From: Duncaniella sp.
GTDB taxonomy: Bacteria > Bacteroidota > Bacteroidia > Bacteroidales > Muribaculaceae
Direction: 5' to 3'
Length of the DNA stretch: 18,057 bases
NCBI GenBank assembly: GCA_022511285.1
Contig: JAFLRW010000015.1
Span: 1 to 18,057, forward strand
The notes beneath the pieces were generated by a model that was not told the DNA's origin, searched no databases, and saw nothing but the letters and a program-made list of their open reading frames with translations. Position numbers and translations under genes: made by a program. This document shows positions 1 through 7,829 of the stretch, piece by piece. Each line of letters opens with the position of its first letter. Within the stretch, counting starts at the first letter, position 1.

Positions 1-1
1 C

Positions 2-79
2 TGGGATGGAGCCTTCGGCCGCCCCGGATACGATAATGATGACGACTATGACCCCTTCGACGCTTACTGTGTAGACTGA
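2..79 (+). CDS. 3' end of an upstream gene, product unknown
   Basis: Only the last 25 codons lie in the window. The frame beginning at base 2 stays open to a TGA at 77-79 and reads a Trp-Asp start followed by a very acidic, Gly/Asp/Tyr-rich tail ending in Phe-Asp-Ala-Tyr-Cys-Val-Asp. The other two plus frames fit less well; frame 1 stops at base 34. Nothing in this tail identifies a family. The gap to the next gene is 137 bases, so a shared transcript with the PorE-like gene is possible but not shown. Confidence 0.5.
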   Translation, partial: WDGAFGRPGYDNDDDYDPFDAYCVD

Positions 80-216
80 TAAGCATGTCTGCCGGACGTT
101 GCAGTCAGTTGCACGGTTTCCCATCTTGTGGTTGTGTGTGAGATAATCTGTGGCCGCGACAGTTAAAAATACTCCACTTTGTTCAATATTAGAGCCTGTT
201 TTGCGTTAGAAGTTAT

Positions 217-2187
217 ATGGAAAGGACTAATATTCGACACATTATATATATAATGTCTCTCGCTGTGGCCCTAACGGGCTGTGGCGGTGCTAAACTGAAG
301 ACGGCCGACGAACAGATGGAGCGCGGCGAATATTTTGACGCGGCGAAGACTTATCGCAAGATATACAATAAGCTTAAGCCGCGTGAACAGAGGGCAGAGC
401 GAGCCGAAGTGGCCTTTAAGATGGCGGAGTGCCACAGTCGTCTCGGACAGGATGCCCGTGCTGCTGCCGCTTATCAGAATGCGCTGCGTTATGGCTATCC
501 TGACAGTTCCATCGTTTTAAATCTCGCACAAAGCCTTCACGGACAGGGACAGTATGCCCAAGCCATCAAGGCTTATGAGGAGTATCTTGAGAAATTTCCG
601 GGCGATTCCCATGCCGAACGAGCCCTCGCCGGTGCGCGGACGGCGGCGGAACTCAAACGCAACAAGACGCGCTACGTGGTGCGCCCGGCACAGCTTTTCA
701 ATTCCCGCCGCTCCGATTTTGCTCCAATGTTTAACGGTGATATCCTCTATTTCACCACCACCAACGAAAAAGTGAAAGGAAACACCCGAAGCGAAATCAC
801 AGGAATGAAGCGAAGCGATATATGGATGGCGCGGAAAAACGAGCAGGGTGTGTGGCAACGCCCGGAGCCTGTGGAAGGTGAACTCAATTCTGAATGGGAT
901 GAAGGAATCTGCTCTTTCTCGCCCGACGGAAGCACAATGTATCTCACACACGCCATACGCAAGCCGGGCTCGAACACCGGCACCGAGATATGCACCTCGC
1001 AGCGCAGCGACGCTCAGTGGAGCGCCCCGGTGAAGTTTGATATCATCCCTGACACTCTCTCATCCTTCGGCCATCCTTCGGTGTCTCCATCGGGCGAGTG
1101 GCTCTATTTCACTTCTGATATGCCAGGCGTCGGAGGCAAAGATATATGGCGTATCAATCTGCGCGAAAGAGCCGGAAGCCTCGAGAATCTTGGCGAGGCC
1201 ATCAATACTCCCGGTGAAGAGTCGTTCCCCTATATGCTCACCGACTCCATAATGCTGTTTGCCTCCGACGGTCATCCCGGTTTAGGCGGCCTCGACATAT
1301 TCCGTGCCACACTCACCCCCTCGGGAGGATGGTTAGTTGAGAATATGGGCGCACCCATCAATTCTGAAGGCGATGACTTCGGTATCACATACGCCACTCC
1401 CGGGCGCGAGGCCGGTTTCTTTAGCTCAAATCGTGGCGACGGTCGTGGATATGACCATCTCTACTCGTTCGAACTCCCTGACCTCAAAATCAATATTTCC
1501 GGCTGGGTGCTTGACAAGGATGAGGAGCCGGTGGCCAACGCCGTCATTCGTATCGTGGGTGACGACGGGTCAAATCAGAAGGCCGTGGCCCGCAATGATG
1601 GCTCATTTTCATTTCCGCTCGAGCGGGGAGTCAATTATGTGATGCTTGCCGGTGCCAAAGGCTATCTCAATGCTCGACAGCAGTTTACTTCCGACACCGC
1701 TGAGGAGGATGCCGAATATGGTATAGACTTTATCCTGGCTTCAGTCAGCAAACCGAATATCGTGGAAAACATCTTTTACGATTTCGACAAGGCAACTCTG
1801 CGCCCCGAGTCGTGTGTGGCGCTTGACTCCATCGTGGATATGCTGCGCGAAAATCCGAATATCACCATCGAAATGGCCTCTCACACTGACCGCCACGGCT
1901 CTGATGAATATAACATAGCTCTCTCCAAGCGCCGTGCCGAGTCGGTGGTCAACTATCTTATTCAGGCAGGAATCCCCGCCGAACGATTGCAGGCCCAGGG
2001 CTATGGTGAGTCGCGCCCAAAAGCGGTGACACGACGTATAGCGCGCAGATATCCGCAGTTTGAAGAGGGGCAGCTGCTCGATGAGGATTTCATTGAAACA
2101 CTCTCTCCGGATGACCGGGAGATAGCCGACCAGATAAACCGCCGCACGGAATTCCAGATACTCTCCACTGACTATGAAATGTATTGA
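217..2187 (+). CDS. porE: PorE-like T9SS lipoprotein (TPR, WD40-like, CRD, OmpA domains)
   Basis: A 656-residue outer-membrane lipoprotein. The N-terminus has a hydrophobic stretch and a lipobox LTGC with the lipidated Cys at residue 22. Domains in order: TPR-like helices (about 27-140); a beta-propeller of PD40/WD40-like repeats (about 160-420) with recurring D-I-W, SPDG/SPSG and LYF(T/S)S-type motifs; a carboxypeptidase-regulatory-like Ig fold (about 425-495); and a C-terminal OmpA-like peptidoglycan-binding domain (about 513-656) with FYDFDKATL, HTDRHG and the Asp and Arg expected to grip diaminopimelate. This order and length match PorE (PG1058) of Porphyromonas gingivalis, which anchors the type IX secretion machinery to peptidoglycan. 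The start at 217 is chosen because it gives the lipoprotein signal. The gene symbol rests on domain architecture; related PD40-OmpA lipoproteins exist, so a paralogue is possible. Confidence 0.82.
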   Translation: MERTNIRHIIYIMSLAVALTGCGGAKLKTADEQMERGEYFDAAKTYRKIYNKLKPREQRAERAEVAFKMAECHSRLGQDARAAAAYQNALRYGYPDSSIVLNLAQSLHGQGQYAQAIKAYEEYLEKFPGDSHAERALAGARTAAELKRNKTRYVVRPAQLFNSRRSDFAPMFNGDILYFTTTNEKVKGNTRSEITGMKRSDIWMARKNEQGVWQRPEPVEGELNSEWDEGICSFSPDGSTMYLTHAIRKPGSNTGTEICTSQRSDAQWSAPVKFDIIPDTLSSFGHPSVSPSGEWLYFTSDMPGVGGKDIWRINLRERAGSLENLGEAINTPGEESFPYMLTDSIMLFASDGHPGLGGLDIFRATLTPSGGWLVENMGAPINSEGDDFGITYATPGREAGFFSSNRGDGRGYDHLYSFELPDLKINISGWVLDKDEEPVANAVIRIVGDDGSNQKAVARNDGSFSFPLERGVNYVMLAGAKGYLNARQQFTSDTAEEDAEYGIDFILASVSKPNIVENIFYDFDKATLRPESCVALDSIVDMLRENPNITIEMASHTDRHGSDEYNIALSKRRAESVVNYLIQAGIPAERLQAQGYGESRPKAVTRRIARRYPQFEEGQLLDEDFIETLSPDDREIADQINRRTEFQILSTDYEMY

Positions 2188-2219
2188 AAGCCTTCACTAT
2201 GTTTAAACCTTTTGAAAAT

Positions 2220-2251
2220 GTTGCTAATTACCTGACTTTTTATTATCTTTG
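2220..2251 (+). promoter_or_regulatory. Bacteroidota-type promoter of the pectate lyase gene
   Basis: A perfect TAnnTTTG -7 element (TATCTTTG, 2244-2251) is preceded by TTG at 2221-2223 with a 20-base spacer, matching the -33/-7 promoter described for Bacteroides. Transcription would start near 2258, leaving a leader of about 25 bases before the ATG at 2283. Confidence 0.65.
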
Positions 2252-2282
2252 TTGCAAAAATAACACAATCCTTATCTAACCT

Positions 2283-4547
2283 ATGAAACAGACAGTAATA
2301 GCAGCCTTTCTGCTGATACTCGGTTTGCTGGCGGCTCCCGTCGCGCAGTCGGCTCAGCGCGAGGCTTTCCCGGGGGCTGAAGGCTATGGCCGTATGACCA
2401 CCGGTGGTCGCGGAGGCGACGTATATCATGTCACTACTCTTGAAGACGGCACACAGCCCGGCACATTTCGCCATGCAGTGATGCAAAAAGGGAAACGCAC
2501 TATTGTATTCGACGTCTCGGGCACAATCTATCTCACATCAGAGCTTCGATTAGGCAATGGCGATGTCACTATAGCCGGCCAAACAGCTCCCGGCGACGGT
2601 ATCTGTATAGCCGACTATCCCTTTACCATCAGCGCTTCCAATGTCATCATCCGTTATGTCCGCTTCCGTCTCGGCAATCGTCAGGTTGCTTTCCACGAAG
2701 GTGACGGTCTCGGAGGCATGGACCAGCGCAACATTATCATTGACCACTGTTCGGTGTCGTGGAGCATCGACGAGTGCCTCTCCGTCTATGGTTCTACCGA
2801 TATTACAGTGCAGTGGTGCATAGCATCCCACTCGTTGCAAAACTCAGGTCACTCCAAAGGAGCCCACGGCTATGGAGGCAACTGGGGCGGGCGCCGCGCC
2901 AGCTACCACCACAACCTTGTGGCCAACCACTCGTCGCGCACACCGCGCCTTGGCCCGCGTCCCGGCACTCAGACCGAGGAGCAGATGGACTTCCGCAACA
3001 ACGTCATCTACAATTATGGCTCTAACGGATGTTATGGCGGTGAGGGCATGAACGTCAACATGGTCAACAACTACTACAAGCCCGGGTTGACTTCAAATTC
3101 TCGTAAAAGCCGAATCACTGGACTGGGAATCCGTACTCTCGACTATTGCCTTGACAAGGCAACCACAGCCGCCAACTTTACAAAAGCACTTGGCACAAGC
3201 TACTCTGAAAACAATATATCTATTCGCCGCATCAATGGCGTGGACGGCTATAATCAGCTTATAGCCAAAGGGCAAATTTATAATATTGACATGGAGAGCA
3301 ACACCGTTGACCATAATGGGACTAAAATCACTGTGGCTTGGAACGGATGGAAACCGATGCTCCACAAATGGGGCACTCTCTATGTCGATGGCAACTTCAA
3401 TCCCTCGGATGAGCGCGTGACTGCCGACAACTGGACCACCGGTATCTATTCGCAGATTGACACCTCCGGAAACGACGGCATGTGGAACGACCAGATTAAG
3501 CAGGATATCCGCTTGGACACACCTATCGAGTTTGTCTATACCACCACCCACGATGCACAGACAGCTTTTGAGCGTGTGCTCTCCTATGTGGGCACATCTC
3601 TCAAACGCGATGCCTACGATGACATTCTTGTTGACGATGTTCGTAAGGGAACTGCCTCGTTCACTTCAACAGGTATTATCGATTCGCAGAATCAGGTGAC
3701 CTATCCCGACGGCACTACAGGCTGGCCGGTGCTCAATTCGCTGACAGCTCCCATTGACTCTGACGGCGACGGCATGCCCGACGCTTGGGAGACCGCAAAC
3801 GGTCTTAATCCGCAAGACGCTGCCGACGGTAAACGCAAGGCTGCCAACGGATATACCAATCTTGAAAACTATCTCAACTCGTTGGTTGAGCACATCACTG
3901 CCGCTCAAAACGAGGGTGGCAAGATGCTCACAGGCAATCTTGAGTCAACCGACCCGGGCGTTGAGCTCCCCACATATAACGATGAGGGCTTGAAAGAATT
4001 TACCCTCTCTGCTTCAACATATCTTTCATCTTCAGCAGACGACAAAGGAAAATGGTTTTTTGAAGAAGAAGTGGAAATCACAAATGCTTCAAAACTTGCC
4101 TATGCTTCGGGTGAAGCCGAATGTATGAGATTTTATCCCGACTATCAGTTTGCAGTCACACTCCCATCCGACTATAAGGCCGTAAGGGTAGAGGTGACAG
4201 GATATTCAAACTATGCTCAGTCTGATGCTTGGTTTTCAGAGTTTAACGGTGTCGATGGTTCGGCCTGTCTGTTCCCTGCAAAAACTGGCAACACCTTCAA
4301 CTTTGCCACACACACCATTGAACTTCAGGAACCCGCCCACTCCTTTACATTTACCGGCACCGGCACGCTCTACTATATGAGCCTCAATGTGCAGGCTTAT
4401 TCAGAGTCAGGCATCGACGAGGTGAGAGCAATCCCGAATGTAGCTCCCGCCGACAACCGAATCTTCAATCTTATGGGCATCGAGGTCAAGACACCGCTCA
4501 CCCCCGGCATCTATATCCAAAACGGCCGCAAGTTTATAGTAAGATAA
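2283..4547 (+). CDS. Secreted PL1-type pectate lyase with calcium-binding region and T9SS-like C-terminal tail
   Basis: A 754-residue secreted protein. A signal peptide (residues 1-24, cut after AQSA) precedes a right-handed beta-helix of the polysaccharide lyase family 1 type, which cleaves polygalacturonate by beta-elimination. Family marks include FPGAEGYG near the start, D154-H-C-S-V-S-W and D163-E164 (likely calcium ligands), and R219-T-P-R222, which holds the expected catalytic Arg. At about 492-540 is a DSDGDGMPD calcium-binding loop of the dockerin/TSP3 type followed by a helical stretch. Residues about 570-710 form an unrecognised beta-rich module. The last 30 residues (IFNLMG, then TPGIYIQNGRKFIVR) resemble a type A T9SS sorting domain. 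The gene has its own promoter and terminator. No SusC/SusD genes are in view, so this is not part of a visible polysaccharide utilisation locus. Exact substrate is inferred from family. Confidence 0.85.
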   Translation: MKQTVIAAFLLILGLLAAPVAQSAQREAFPGAEGYGRMTTGGRGGDVYHVTTLEDGTQPGTFRHAVMQKGKRTIVFDVSGTIYLTSELRLGNGDVTIAGQTAPGDGICIADYPFTISASNVIIRYVRFRLGNRQVAFHEGDGLGGMDQRNIIIDHCSVSWSIDECLSVYGSTDITVQWCIASHSLQNSGHSKGAHGYGGNWGGRRASYHHNLVANHSSRTPRLGPRPGTQTEEQMDFRNNVIYNYGSNGCYGGEGMNVNMVNNYYKPGLTSNSRKSRITGLGIRTLDYCLDKATTAANFTKALGTSYSENNISIRRINGVDGYNQLIAKGQIYNIDMESNTVDHNGTKITVAWNGWKPMLHKWGTLYVDGNFNPSDERVTADNWTTGIYSQIDTSGNDGMWNDQIKQDIRLDTPIEFVYTTTHDAQTAFERVLSYVGTSLKRDAYDDILVDDVRKGTASFTSTGIIDSQNQVTYPDGTTGWPVLNSLTAPIDSDGDGMPDAWETANGLNPQDAADGKRKAANGYTNLENYLNSLVEHITAAQNEGGKMLTGNLESTDPGVELPTYNDEGLKEFTLSASTYLSSSADDKGKWFFEEEVEITNASKLAYASGEAECMRFYPDYQFAVTLPSDYKAVRVEVTGYSNYAQSDAWFSEFNGVDGSACLFPAKTGNTFNFATHTIELQEPAHSFTFTGTGTLYYMSLNVQAYSESGIDEVRAIPNVAPADNRIFNLMGIEVKTPLTPGIYIQNGRKFIVR

Positions 4548-4566
4548 TCCACTCCTAAAATTAAGT

Positions 4567-4608
4567 GAACCCTAAAGTTTATTGTCCGGACTTTAGGGTT
4601 CTTTTTTT
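4567..4608 (+). terminator. Rho-independent terminator after the pectate lyase gene
   Basis: An 11-bp perfect stem (GAACCCTAAAG, 4567-4577, with CTTTAGGGTTC, 4591-4601) closes a 13-base loop and runs into seven Ts (4602-4608). It lies between convergent genes. Read on the minus strand the hairpin lacks a good U-tract, so it should serve mainly the plus-strand gene. Confidence 0.85.
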
Positions 4609-4610
4609 GT

Positions 4611-5807
4611 TTAATTTGTATGGTCGGTTTGCACGGCTAATCGAAGGGTGTTCTTGCCCATCAGGGCATTGAGGCGGTCTAAAGTCTTGGATATTTCGTC
4701 GAGTTTATGCCGGCGTTCTGGATCGTAGTCAAATAGGTCTGGCTGAATAGCATCGGCCGAAGTTATCTCCTCGATTATCACGCCGGCTCTCTTTACGGGG
4801 GAGTCCGGGCGGAAGATTTGGTGAAGCATCCGGAGCGCTGCCTCCACAATTTCGTTAGTGTTAGATGTCGGAGTGGTAAAAATATGGGTGGCGCAATCTT
4901 TGAAAAATGGCAAATCCGATCTAAAGGGATTGCCGCGAGCGAAGACAGTCAGTTTTCGGCATACGCAGCCCTGCTGGCGTAGTTTCAGCGCACACTGTGC
5001 GGCATAGTCGGCCACATTTGTGCCTATCTCCGACTCAGTCGACAGCATCCGGGCAAATGTGCGGCTTCGCACTATGCTCTGTTTCTGATGCTCCGTATCG
5101 TCGACGGGGAGCACATCGTGGCCGTTCAGTTCCATCCAGGTCCTTTTTCCTGTGATGTGATAAAATCTGTTCACCCAATCCTCCGTTTGTGAGGCAAAAT
5201 CCCAGGCGGTATGAATGCCGGCATTGTTGAGTGAGAGGGTGTGTTTGCGTCCGATGCCCCACACTTCGGCTATTGGCAGCAGTTGGAGCGCTTTGCGGCG
5301 TTGCTCTTCGGTTGCTATTACGCAGCATTTGCGATATCCCGGATAGCGTTTGGCATAATATGCTGCCACCTTGGCGAGAGTTTTTGACGGGGCTATGCCT
5401 ATGCTGATGGGGATGCCGGTCCATTTATTCACCTTTAGTGCCATCTGCTCGCCCCAGGCCTTCACATCGCTCAGGCATAGTTCTGTGATATTCAGAAAAG
5501 CCTCGTCAATGGAATACTGATAGACTGCGGGCACTTCCTCGCGTAGGATGGCAAGCACTCTCGACGACATATCGGCATATAGTTCATAGTTCGATGAAAA
5601 TGCCGTGACAACACTCTCATCAAACTGTTTTCTCATCCGGAAGTATGGCATGCCCATAGGAATTCCCAATGCCTTTGCTTCCTTTGAGCGCGCCACCACA
5701 CATCCGTCGTTATTGCTCAACACTACCACCGGGTGTTTCTCCAAATCCGGCCGAAACACTCGCTCGCAGGAGCAATAAAAGTTGTCGCAGTCCACAAGCG
5801 CCCACAT
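4611..5807 (-). CDS. umuC: UmuC-type Y-family DNA polymerase V catalytic subunit
   Basis: Lesion-bypass polymerase that works with cleaved UmuD during the SOS response. The catalytic palm shows VDCDNFY near the N-terminus and YSIDEAF further on, giving the acidic triad Asp, Asp, Glu (6, 101 and 102 from the chosen start). LSNNDGCVVARS and the fingers region follow UmuC closely, and the C-terminal part has a helix-hairpin-helix-like stretch (EVWGIGRK) and the little-finger domain. QPDLF about 40 residues from the end is a likely beta-clamp binding motif. I chose the ATG at 5807 because it aligns with the E. coli UmuC start and has AAAGG six bases upstream; an in-frame ATG at 5813 would add two residues. 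At 398-400 residues it is near the usual 420. It follows umuD by about 30-40 bases, forming a umuDC operon. Confidence 0.93.
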   Translation of the reverse strand: MWALVDCDNFYCSCERVFRPDLEKHPVVVLSNNDGCVVARSKEAKALGIPMGMPYFRMRKQFDESVVTAFSSNYELYADMSSRVLAILREEVPAVYQYSIDEAFLNITELCLSDVKAWGEQMALKVNKWTGIPISIGIAPSKTLAKVAAYYAKRYPGYRKCCVIATEEQRRKALQLLPIAEVWGIGRKHTLSLNNAGIHTAWDFASQTEDWVNRFYHITGKRTWMELNGHDVLPVDDTEHQKQSIVRSRTFARMLSTESEIGTNVADYAAQCALKLRQQGCVCRKLTVFARGNPFRSDLPFFKDCATHIFTTPTSNTNEIVEAALRMLHQIFRPDSPVKRAGVIIEEITSADAIQPDLFDYDPERRHKLDEISKTLDRLNALMGKNTLRLAVQTDHTN

Positions 5808-5845
5808 ACTCATCCTTTCTTCATCTCACCGTGTCCGCACCACGA

Positions 5846-6283
5846 TTATCTAAAAGACTTCACTACGTGGACCACTACGCCCCACACCTTAAATTCATCA
5901 TCCGGGGTAATGGTGATGGGCTCATATTTTGAATTGCCGGGGCGAAGCCTGATTATGCCTCGATGGCGCTCCGACAAGTCGAGATATTTCATTGTAAATT
6001 CATTGTCGATGTAGCCTACGATAATGTCGCCGTCGATAGCGTCAAGCGACTTGTCGATGACCACAATATCCCCGTCGCAGATACCGGCGTCAATCATTGA
6101 GTCGCCCGAGACCTTGGCATAAAACGTGGCCGCGGGATGCTTGATTAGGTCGCGGTTGAAGTCAAGCGTTCGGTCAATATAGTCTTGTGCTGGCGATGGA
6201 AAGCCGGCTTTGACTCCGCCGTCGGCAAATGTCAGCGACAGATCGGCTGAGAAATCGCCTGTCAATATTTCCAATTCCTTCAT
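5846..6283 (-). CDS. umuD: UmuD-like S24-family self-cleaving SOS protein
   Basis: A 145-residue accessory subunit of DNA polymerase V and member of the LexA/UmuD (S24) peptidase family. RecA-stimulated self-cleavage is expected at Ala26-Gly27, just before FPSPAQDY, which mirrors the E. coli cleavage site at Cys24-Gly25. The Ser-Lys dyad is visible: Ser62 in SGDSMID and Lys99 in EFTMKYL, the same 37-residue spacing as in E. coli. There is no N-terminal DNA-binding domain, so this is UmuD rather than LexA. The frame stays open upstream to 6340, but the ATG at 6283 is preferred: the extra 19 residues would overlap the promoter, and the shorter form matches family length. It lies first in the umuDC operon. 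Confidence 0.92.
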   Translation of the reverse strand: MKELEILTGDFSADLSLTFADGGVKAGFPSPAQDYIDRTLDFNRDLIKHPAATFYAKVSGDSMIDAGICDGDIVVIDKSLDAIDGDIIVGYIDNEFTMKYLDLSERHRGIIRLRPGNSKYEPITITPDDEFKVWGVVVHVVKSFR

Positions 6284-6300
6284 TGTTTCTATTTTAACAA

Positions 6301-6308
6301 CAAAGATA
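6301..6308 (-). promoter_or_regulatory. -7 element of the umuDC promoter
   Basis: Read on the minus strand, TATCTTTG is a perfect TAnnTTTG match ending 17 bases before the umuD ATG. No clear TTTG -33 element lies at the usual distance, which is compatible with a promoter needing activation or derepression. Confidence 0.55.
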
Positions 6309-6309
6309 C

Positions 6310-6336
6310 GATTTTTTCCATTCAGAGGATAAAATC
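6310..6336. promoter_or_regulatory. Candidate operator: 27-base dyad between umuD and the MerR-type gene
   Basis: Two 10-base arms, GATTTTTTCC (6310-6319) and GGATAAAATC (6327-6336), are inverted copies with one mismatch, separated by ATTCAGA. The dyad begins right next to the umuD -7 element and occupies the -33 zone of the opposing merR promoter, a natural place for a repressor or activator. Which protein binds is unknown; an SOS repressor or the adjacent MerR-type protein are the obvious candidates. Confidence 0.4.
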
Positions 6337-6350
6337 TCAAGAGTTTTTGC

Positions 6351-6358
6351 TACTTTTG
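6351..6358 (+). promoter_or_regulatory. -7 element of the merR-mltG promoter
   Basis: TACTTTTG matches TAnnTTTG perfectly and lies only nine bases upstream of the ATG at 6368. A start site at the usual distance would leave a leader of only a few bases. No -33 match is seen at the normal spacing. Confidence 0.45.
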
Positions 6359-6367
6359 TAAATAGGT

Positions 6368-6706
6368 ATGGCAAATTCTACAGATAAGCTCTATTACAGA
6401 ATCGGTGATGTGGCCGATATGCTGGAGCTCCCTCAGTCGACACTGCGATTCTGGGAGACTAAGTTTTCTATTGCCGTCCCTAAAAGGAATGCCGGACGCA
6501 CCCGCCTATACACTCCCAAGGATATTGACAATCTGAGGATGATTAAATTTCTTGTCCACGACAAAGGTCTGCGTATTGAAGCCGCACGTGAGGAAATTAA
6601 GAGGAATCGCGATGGTGTGCTGCGACACGCTGAGGCTATTGAGGACTTGAAAAATGTCCGTGCCCGGCTGATAACATTGCTCGATTCATTACATAAACTC
6701 CGATGA
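6368..6706 (+). CDS. Small MerR-family transcriptional regulator
   Basis: A 112-residue protein with the MerR winged helix-turn-helix at the N-terminus: YYRIGDVADMLELPQSTLRFWE (about 9-30), then the wing with RLYTPKDIDNL. The remaining 40 residues are charged and helical, fitting the antiparallel dimerisation coiled coil. There is no C-terminal effector-binding or metal-binding domain, and no Cys, so it is unlikely to sense metals as MerR itself does. Its TGA overlaps the ATG of mltG (ATGA, 6703-6706), implying coupled translation. It is divergent from umuDC across an 84-base gap holding a dyad. Its target and signal are unknown. Confidence 0.85.
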   Translation: MANSTDKLYYRIGDVADMLELPQSTLRFWETKFSIAVPKRNAGRTRLYTPKDIDNLRMIKFLVHDKGLRIEAAREEIKRNRDGVLRHAEAIEDLKNVRARLITLLDSLHKLR

Positions 6707-7788
6707 CAGACAAGAAAACTAACTCTGCACCGCGTAGACGTAGCACCACTAAGAAAACACCCGATGGATGGATTTGGCGCAATGTCTTGTGGCTGATGAC
6801 TGCCATTCTTGCAGTGATTGTGGCTTTGGGTGCAGTAGTGGCCTTTGCTTATATCCCTTGCTCTCCCAATAAAGACAAAGAATGGGTCTGTATCTCGCGG
6901 TCGGCTGATAAGGATGAGGTCAAGAACAGTCTGAAATCCTCGCTCGGCTCTGCCACAGGGATGCGTGTCTATATAATTTGGTCATTAATGGGGGGCACTC
7001 CTGAGGGTAGTGTCGGGGCATATCGTATGGACAGGGGGCAGACGGCCCTCTCAATTGCCCGCCGCATTGCTGCGGGTCGCCAGACCCCCGTGAGGCTTAC
7101 TTTCAAAGGCCCGCGCAAACTGGAGGTGCTTGCCGAGCGGATAGCACATCAACTCGAGCTTACTCCGGAGGAGTTTCTCGAGGCGTGCAATAGGGTGTTG
7201 CCAAAGTCGGGATTTACTCCGGCTACGTTTCCGGCGGCATTTTTACCCGACACCTATGAGGTCTACTGGGCCTCGTCGGCTGATGACGTGGTGAGCCGTC
7301 TGCTGGATTATCGCAACCGCTTCTGGACTCCTGAGCGTGTGGCTAAGGCAAAGGCCTTAGGGCTGAGTAAGGTGGAGGTGGCCATAGTGGCCTCAATCAT
7401 TGAGGAGGAGACCGCTAAGACTGACGAGCGTCCGCTTGTGGCTCGACTGTATCTCAACCGACTCAAAAAGGGAATGCTCTTGCAGGCCGACCCCACAGTG
7501 AAATTTGCTGTGGGCGACTTTTCGCTGCGGCGTATCACCGGTGTGCATCTGCGCTGCGAATCGCCCTACAACACATATCGACATAAAGGGCTCCCCCCCG
7601 GGCCAATCCGTGTGGTTGAGGGGGCTTCGATTGACGCTGTGCTGAATGCTCCGCAGCACTCCTATCTTTATATGTGTGCCCGCGAGGACTTCTCGGGCTA
7701 TCACAATTTTGCCACTGATTACGCCACTCATCTGGCCAATGCACGCCGCTATCAGGCGGAGTTGGATCGGCGCAATATCACTAAATGA
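6703..7788 (+). CDS. mltG: MltG (YceG-like) endolytic murein transglycosylase
   Basis: A 361-residue inner-membrane lytic transglycosylase that cuts nascent peptidoglycan strands and is thought to set their length. A basic cytoplasmic tail (RRRSTTKK) precedes one transmembrane segment (about 28-51). A LysM-like region follows, then the catalytic YceG domain: ASIIEEETAK with Glu234 aligned to the catalytic Glu218 of E. coli MltG, LQADPTVKFA, SPYNTYRHKGLPPGPI and a terminal GYHNFA. All signature motifs are intact. Translation is coupled to the upstream regulator gene by an ATGA overlap. The next gene starts 41 bases after the stop with no clear terminator between, so read-through into the AraC-type gene is possible. 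Confidence 0.94.
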   Translation: MTDKKTNSAPRRRSTTKKTPDGWIWRNVLWLMTAILAVIVALGAVVAFAYIPCSPNKDKEWVCISRSADKDEVKNSLKSSLGSATGMRVYIIWSLMGGTPEGSVGAYRMDRGQTALSIARRIAAGRQTPVRLTFKGPRKLEVLAERIAHQLELTPEEFLEACNRVLPKSGFTPATFPAAFLPDTYEVYWASSADDVVSRLLDYRNRFWTPERVAKAKALGLSKVEVAIVASIIEEETAKTDERPLVARLYLNRLKKGMLLQADPTVKFAVGDFSLRRITGVHLRCESPYNTYRHKGLPPGPIRVVEGASIDAVLNAPQHSYLYMCAREDFSGYHNFATDYATHLANARRYQAELDRRNITK

Positions 7789-7829
7789 CCTTTTTTTACT
7801 GACTCATCTCCATAAACCAGTTTTTAGAT

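Noticed and set aside
80..216. Possible promoter or small RNA upstream of the PorE-like gene
   Set aside because: CCACTTTG at 174-181 and other TTTG runs do not fit the TAnnTTTG pattern, and no stable hairpin was found.
6284..6340. N-terminal extension of the UmuD frame
   Set aside because: It would cover the promoter and dyad, and the shorter protein matches the UmuD family length and cleavage-site position.
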